Shown here one piece after another: positions 28,144 to 32,583 of a stretch of DNA of 32,583 bases (position 1 is the stretch's first letter; every line of letters begins with the position of its first letter). This stretch comes from Porticoccaceae bacterium (lineage in GTDB: Bacteria > Pseudomonadota > Gammaproteobacteria > Pseudomonadales > Porticoccaceae). The position numbers were made by a program, and so were the translations under genes. The stretch is from contig JABJEX010000054.1 in the NCBI GenBank assembly GCA_018663035.1, forward strand, positions 1 through 32,583, given 5' to 3'. A model generated the notes under the pieces. The model ran no database searches. It saw only the letters and a program-made list of their open reading frames with translations, and had not been told where the DNA came from.

Positions 28144-28197
28144 CCTTCAAATCAGTAGTATCTAGATGTCTTATCGCTGTTTTGGAGAAAATAGCCC

Positions 28198-30021
28198 ATG
28201 GTAGAGAAAACCCTGCGCATCGCTGGCGCCAGCGGCTTTTGGGGTGACGCAGCCCGCGCCACGCCGCAGCTCCTCAAAGAAGGCAATCTGGACTTTATCG
28301 TCTACGATTACCTCGCCGAAATTACTATGTCGATCATGGCCCGAGCCCGGGCTAAGAATCCAGACCATGGCTATGCCCTAGACTTTGTCACTGCGGCTAT
28401 GAAGCCGAACCTTAAAGAAATTGCTCGTCAGGGCGTAAAAATCGTCTCTAACGCTGGTGGAGTCAACCCCCAGGCCTGTGCCAATGCGCTGCGCGCTGTG
28501 ATTACAGAGATGGGTTTAGATCTAAAAGTCGCCTGCGTGCTGGGGGACGATATGATCTCCCAGCGAGATCAGTTGGCAGCCGAGGGTTATAGCGAAATGT
28601 TTACCGGCGCGCCGTTTCCAGCTACCGATAAAATTGCCAGCATTAATGCTTATCTGGGTGCCTTTCCGGTTGCTGCGGCACTCGAAAAGGGAGCAGATAT
28701 TGTGGTGACTGGCCGCTGTGTCGACAGTGCAGTGACATTGGGTGCCTGTATCCATCAGTTTGGATGGGGGCGAGATGATTTTGACAAGCTGGCCATGGGT
28801 TCATTGGCCGGTCATATTATCGAATGCGGCCCCCAGGCTACGGGTGGCAATTTTACTGATTGGGAAGAGGTTGAGGGTCTAGAGACCATTGGCTACCCAA
28901 TTGCTGAGGTGCGTGCAGATGGCAGCTTTGACTGCTCTAAGCCAGAGGGCACAGGAGGGCTGGTAAGCCGTGCCACTATTGCCGAGCAGATGCTCTACGA
29001 AATTGGTGACCCCCAAGCCTATAGACTGCCTGATGTGATCTGTGATTTCTCCGCTGTTAGGCTACAGCAGATCGAGGACAACCTAGTGCGTGTAACAGGT
29101 GCAACTGGCCTGCCAGCGCCTGATTCATACAAGGTTTGTACTACTTACGCCGATGAGTTTCGCGGCGGCACCAATATGACATTTTATGGGCTGGATGCAG
29201 ATCGCAAGGCCAAGAAGTTAGCCAATGCCATTTTTGCGGCGTCTCGGCGCACCTTAAACCAGTTTGGTATGGCCGATTTTAGTGAAACGAGCGTTGAGTT
29301 GATTGGCGCCGAGAGTCAGTTTGGTAGCAATGCTAGGGTCACTGATTGTCGTGAGCTGGTGATGAAGATTGCCGCCAAGCACCCAGATGCTGCCGGTATT
29401 GGCATTATGCTCAAAGAGGCCGTGGGTCTGGGTCTGGCGACTCCGCCTGGGCTCTCTGGTTTTGCTGGAGCCAGACCCAGCCCATCACCTGTGGTGCGAC
29501 TATTTTCCTTTGCACTGCCCAAGGGTACGGCAAAGATTCAGGTCGATATAGATGGTGTTGTTTTTGATGTGCCGGATACTCAGGGTACTGCGCTAGATCA
29601 CTCTGCGTTGATTAGGCCTGACGCCCCAGCGCTCCCTGTATTGGATACTGATTCTACGGTCTCTGTGCCCCTGATTAAGCTGGCTTGGGGTCGCAGTGGT
29701 GATAAGGGTGATAAGGCCAATGTTGGGATTATTGCGCGGCGATCAGAGTATCTTCCCTATATCTATGCTGCGCTTACCGAGCAGGTTGTGGCGGACTGTT
29801 TTGCACACTTTTTGCCTCCCGAAGCAGCCGGCAAGACCGCCCAATATGTGCAGCGGTATTTCATGCCTGGCTCTGATGCGATTAATTATCTGATTCAGGA
29901 TGTGCTGGGTGGTGGTGGCATGGCCAGTATTCGCAACGATGCACAGGGCAAAGGCTATGCACAGCTGTTATTGGCAATGCCGGTTACTGTCAGTGCGGCG
30001 ATTGCGCAGCAACTCAAATAA
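28198..30021 (+). CDS. atuA: AtuA-like protein (DUF1446)
   Basis: 607-aa member of the AtuA/DUF1446 family. AtuA is needed for growth on acyclic terpenes in Pseudomonas, but its reaction is unknown. The main domain (about 5-450) begins IAGASGFWGDAARATPQLL and contains DFVTAAMKP, VSNAGGVNPQACANAL, DIVVTGRCVDSAVTLG and ECGPQATGGNFTDW. A second, small C-terminal domain (about 490-600, with LAWGRSGDKGDKANVGI and FLPPEAAGKTAQYV) is the AtuA-associated ferredoxin-like fold, present here as a fusion. GGAGAA precedes the ATG. It is the first gene of the atuA-atuC-atuE-atuF operon, with 28 bp to the carboxylase gene. Confidence 0.88.
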   Translation: MVEKTLRIAGASGFWGDAARATPQLLKEGNLDFIVYDYLAEITMSIMARARAKNPDHGYALDFVTAAMKPNLKEIARQGVKIVSNAGGVNPQACANALRAVITEMGLDLKVACVLGDDMISQRDQLAAEGYSEMFTGAPFPATDKIASINAYLGAFPVAAALEKGADIVVTGRCVDSAVTLGACIHQFGWGRDDFDKLAMGSLAGHIIECGPQATGGNFTDWEEVEGLETIGYPIAEVRADGSFDCSKPEGTGGLVSRATIAEQMLYEIGDPQAYRLPDVICDFSAVRLQQIEDNLVRVTGATGLPAPDSYKVCTTYADEFRGGTNMTFYGLDADRKAKKLANAIFAASRRTLNQFGMADFSETSVELIGAESQFGSNARVTDCRELVMKIAAKHPDAAGIGIMLKEAVGLGLATPPGLSGFAGARPSPSPVVRLFSFALPKGTAKIQVDIDGVVFDVPDTQGTALDHSALIRPDAPALPVLDTDSTVSVPLIKLAWGRSGDKGDKANVGIIARRSEYLPYIYAALTEQVVADCFAHFLPPEAAGKTAQYVQRYFMPGSDAINYLIQDVLGGGGMASIRNDAQGKGYAQLLLAMPVTVSAAIAQQLK

Positions 30022-30049
30022 AAAATAAGAATAATCTGGAGATACAGCC

Positions 30050-31672
30050 ATGGCAGTATTTGCCTCAAAAATAAATACCAGTTCGGCGACCTACCTAAAG
30101 CAGCGGGCAGAGATGCTTGAGCTGGTGGATAAGCTCAATGAGCTCAACGGTCGCGGTCGAGCGATCTCTGAGCAGCGCAAACCGCGCTTTGATAAGCGCG
30201 GGCAGTTAACCCCGAGAGAGCGATTGGCGCGCTTACTTGACCCTGGCATGCCATTTTTGGAAATAAGCAATCTCGCCGGCTATAAACTGGACACCAAGGA
30301 TGAGGCTAAATCGATTCCTGGGTCTACGGTAATCTCTGGTATCGGGTTTATTTCCGGGGTCCGCTGTGCCGTAGTGGTAGACGACAGTGGCATTTTAGCT
30401 GGATCAATGACCACAGCTGGGGGCTACAGAATTCGACGGGCTCAGCAGATTTCTCTGGAGCAGAAGCTGCCCTTTGTGCATCTGGTAGAGAGTGCTGGTG
30501 GCGATCTGATGAACTATACAGTCGAGGGCTTTAGTGCGGGTGGCGATCTATTTGGCACTCTGGCTAAATTGAGTAAAGAGGGGATCCCGGTGGTCTCTAT
30601 ATTGCATGGCTCCTCGACTGCTGGAGGCGCCTATATGCCGGGTTTAAGTGATTATGTCATCGCGGTTAAGGGCACCGGGCGGGCGTTTTTGGCTGGACCT
30701 CCGCTGCTCAAGGCTGCTACAGGTGAAATAGCGACAGAAGAGGAGCTAGGCGGGTCTGAAATGCATGCCACCACCTCTGGCTTGGCAGAATATCTGGCGG
30801 AAAACGATGGCCATGGTATTCAGATCTGCCGCGAAGTGGTCGCGAGGTTGCAGTGGAATGACAACTGCCAATTGCCTGAGCCCAAGCAGTTTGCCGAGCC
30901 GATCTATGATCCAGACGAACTGGCGGGAGTCATACCGGTGGACTATCGCACTCCTTACGATATGCGAGAGCTGGTGGCCCGTGTCGTGGATGGCTCTGAT
31001 TTTCTTGATTTTAAACCGCGCTTTGGGGTCTCCACAGTCTGTATTCAGGCAGAGATCTATGGTCAGGCGGTCGGTATTATTGGTAATAATGGCCCAATTG
31101 ACCCCCAGGGTGCCAATAAGGCCACGCAGTTTTTGCAGCTGCTAGATCAGGCCAATATTCCCGCGCTGTTTTTCCAAAATACCACAGGCTACATCGTTGG
31201 CACCAAGTCTGAACAGGCGGGCATGATAAAGCACGGCTCAAAAATGATTCAGGCAGTGCGCAATATTGAAGTGCCACGCATCACTTTTATGACTGGGGCT
31301 AGTTTTGGTGCAGGTAATTACGGCATGTGTGGGCGCGGCTATGACCCCGATTTTTTATACACCTTTCCCAACGCCAAGATGGGAGTTATGGGGGGCGAGC
31401 AGGCGGCTAAAACCATGTCGATGGTGGCTCGAGGTAAAGCAGCAGCCATGGGCGTTAAGCCAGATGAAGAGGCGCTGGCGGCCCAAGAAAAACAGCTGGC
31501 CCATGTTTTTGACTCCCAGTCTGATGCTTTCTATTGCTCGGGCCATCTGATGGACGATGGCATGATCGACCCCCGCAATATGCGTAAAACCCTGGGTTTG
31601 TTGCTAGAAACTGTGCGTGAGGCGCGCCACAGAACTGTGCGTCCAAATAGCTTTGGTATTGCCCGTCTGTAA
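30050..31672 (+). CDS. atuC: Acyl-CoA carboxylase beta subunit, AtuC-like
   Basis: Carboxyltransferase subunit of a biotin-dependent acyl-CoA carboxylase, in the geranyl-/methylcrotonyl-CoA carboxylase family, acting with the biotin-carrying subunit encoded next to atuE. The 540-aa protein has two crotonase-like halves. The first has KRGQLTPRERLARLLDPG, HLVESAGGDL and GSSTAGGAYMPGLSDYVI; the second has NNGPIDPQGANKATQFLQL, FQNTTGYIVG, the MTGASFGAGNYGMCGRGYDP oxyanion region and MGGEQAAKTM. The segment FGTLAKLSKEGIP is shorter than the FFNQ-containing stretch of methylcrotonyl-CoA carboxylases, which supports a larger substrate such as geranyl-CoA. GGAG precedes the ATG. Specificity is inferred, not proven. 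Confidence 0.88.
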   Translation: MAVFASKINTSSATYLKQRAEMLELVDKLNELNGRGRAISEQRKPRFDKRGQLTPRERLARLLDPGMPFLEISNLAGYKLDTKDEAKSIPGSTVISGIGFISGVRCAVVVDDSGILAGSMTTAGGYRIRRAQQISLEQKLPFVHLVESAGGDLMNYTVEGFSAGGDLFGTLAKLSKEGIPVVSILHGSSTAGGAYMPGLSDYVIAVKGTGRAFLAGPPLLKAATGEIATEEELGGSEMHATTSGLAEYLAENDGHGIQICREVVARLQWNDNCQLPEPKQFAEPIYDPDELAGVIPVDYRTPYDMRELVARVVDGSDFLDFKPRFGVSTVCIQAEIYGQAVGIIGNNGPIDPQGANKATQFLQLLDQANIPALFFQNTTGYIVGTKSEQAGMIKHGSKMIQAVRNIEVPRITFMTGASFGAGNYGMCGRGYDPDFLYTFPNAKMGVMGGEQAAKTMSMVARGKAAAMGVKPDEEALAAQEKQLAHVFDSQSDAFYCSGHLMDDGMIDPRNMRKTLGLLLETVREARHRTVRPNSFGIARL

Positions 31673-31701
31673 CTCTGGGCTACGAATAATTGAGAGTAAC
31701 T

Positions 31702-32517
31702 ATGACTGATTTATCAAAGAGCAAATTACCGGCTACCCAGTCTCTGCTGTTAGAGCGGAATGACTCTGTGCTTAAAATTTGGTTTAACCGCCCGCAGGCT
31801 AAGAATGCGCTGTCGGCAGAAATGACTGAGGAGTTACATCTGGTATTGGATGCTGTGCACCAAGACCGCAGCCTGCGCACCATAGTGTTGCGTGGCGCGG
31901 GCGGAGTGTTCTGTGCCGGTGGCGATATCAAAGGGTTCAAATCAGGTATGCAGGCCACTGATGCTGATGAGGTAGCGGCGAGCAATCGCAGCTTTGGCGA
32001 CCTGATGATTAAACTCAATGAGCAGCCTCAGGTGGTGATTATTCTGGTCGAGGGTGCGGCTATTGGCGGTGGTTTGGGGCTAGCCTGCGTCGGCGATGTG
32101 ACACTGGTCACTGCCGATGCTCGGTTCCGTTTAAGCGAGACCAGCCTGGGAATACCGCCAGCACAGATTGCCCCCTTTGTAACCGAGCGAGTGGGCTTGA
32201 CGCAGGCGCGACGGCTAATGCTGACCGGGGCAAAATTTAAGGGGGAAGAGGCTGTGGCTATGGGAATTGCGCATGCCGTGGCCGCGGATGCAGCGGAGTT
32301 GGAAGCTCAGTGCGAGACCATACTGGCGCAGATTAAAGCCTGTGCACCAGGCGCTAATGCGGTTACCAAAAGTATTTTGTTTGAGTCATTGCGTCGTCCC
32401 CGTGCCGAGGCTTTGGATTTTGCCGCTCTGGGATTTGCTCAATGCATGCTCAGCCCTGAGGGTCTAGAAGGGGTAGCAGCGTTTGTCGAAAAACGACCTG
32501 CCTCTTGGAACAAATAA
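31702..32517 (+). CDS. atuE: Enoyl-CoA hydratase, AtuE-like
   Basis: 271-aa crotonase-fold enzyme likely to hydrate the carboxylated enoyl-CoA (isohexenylglutaconyl-CoA in the terpene pathway, or 3-methylglutaconyl-CoA in leucine breakdown). Oxyanion-hole segments are VFCAGGDIKGFK and EGAAIGGGLGLACVGDVTLV; RLSETSLGIPPAQIAPFV is the region of the catalytic residues, with one Glu at SET. I chose the ATG at 31702 with GAGAG upstream; an in-frame TTG 12 nt earlier is less likely. It lies 29 bp after atuC and 14 bp before the biotin carboxylase gene, consistent with one operon. Confidence 0.85.
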   Translation: MTDLSKSKLPATQSLLLERNDSVLKIWFNRPQAKNALSAEMTEELHLVLDAVHQDRSLRTIVLRGAGGVFCAGGDIKGFKSGMQATDADEVAASNRSFGDLMIKLNEQPQVVIILVEGAAIGGGLGLACVGDVTLVTADARFRLSETSLGIPPAQIAPFVTERVGLTQARRLMLTGAKFKGEEAVAMGIAHAVAADAAELEAQCETILAQIKACAPGANAVTKSILFESLRRPRAEALDFAALGFAQCMLSPEGLEGVAAFVEKRPASWNK

Positions 32518-32531
32518 CAGGAATTCTATTA

Positions 32532-32583
32532 ATGAAACCCTTCAACAGTATTTTGATTGCTAACCGCGGTGAGATTGCCTGCC
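32532..32583 (+). CDS. atuF: Biotin carboxylase subunit (AtuF-like), 3' end outside window
   Basis: Only the first 17 codons are present. They read MKPFNSILIANRGEIAC, the conserved start of the biotin carboxylase domain of acyl-CoA carboxylase alpha subunits. AGGA lies about 9 nt before the ATG. By position and partner it should be the biotin-carboxylase/biotin-carrier subunit that works with the AtuC-like protein. Everything beyond the window edge is unseen, so AtuF versus a methylcrotonyl-type subunit cannot be decided here. Confidence 0.8.
   Translation, partial: MKPFNSILIANRGEIAC

Overview
The window comes from a bacterial chromosome. It is most likely a marine gammaproteobacterium of the SAR92/Porticoccaceae/Cellvibrionales type. 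That placement is inferred from the gene order sdhCDAB-sucAB-lpd-sucCD, an SOS-controlled imuA-imuB/dnaE2 mutasome, balanced base composition, and a set of acyl-CoA and terpenoid-type catabolic genes. No rRNA, tRNA, CRISPR array, transposase or phage gene was seen.

Region 1 (1-11343, + strand) is one long operon for the second half of the TCA cycle. It holds succinate dehydrogenase (sdhC, sdhD, sdhA, sdhB), 2-oxoglutarate dehydrogenase (sucA, sucB, lpd) and succinyl-CoA synthetase (sucC, sucD). A sigma70-like promoter lies in front of sdhC and a clear rho-independent terminator follows sucD. Strong hairpins without U-tracts sit in the sdhB/sucA and lpd/sucC gaps and may set differential mRNA stability.

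Region 2 (11344-16305) begins with a 159-bp inverted-repeat element with 28-bp perfect arms and no coding capacity. It is followed by minus-strand genes: an SO_0444-type heavy-metal efflux permease, a TrmK-like tRNA methyltransferase, and an SDR/Baeyer-Villiger monooxygenase pair that looks cotranscribed.

Region 3 (16306-23715) is a DNA-damage mutagenesis module, imuA-imuB and imuC (dnaE2), all on the minus strand. imuAB and dnaE2 are physically split, and each unit has its own perfect LexA box (CTGT-N8-ACAG). The gap between them holds a forward acyl-CoA synthetase gene and a decayed, nonsense-interrupted fragment of a GH13 sucrose/glucosylglycerate phosphorylase gene.

Region 4 (23716-32583) is a catabolic cluster: an AraC-type regulator, an acyl-CoA dehydrogenase, a stand-alone SCP2 lipid-binding protein (minus strand), an MFS transporter, and then an operon atuA-atuC-atuE-atuF (the last cut by the window edge). 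This resembles the acyclic-terpene (citronellol/geranyl-CoA) pathway. In that pathway an acyl-CoA is desaturated, carboxylated by a biotin-dependent carboxylase and hydrated. Here the regulator is AraC-type, an SCP2 protein and a transporter are added, and an AraC-style direct-repeat operator appears to control the atuA promoter. The true substrate is unknown and may be another branched isoprenoid or lipid.
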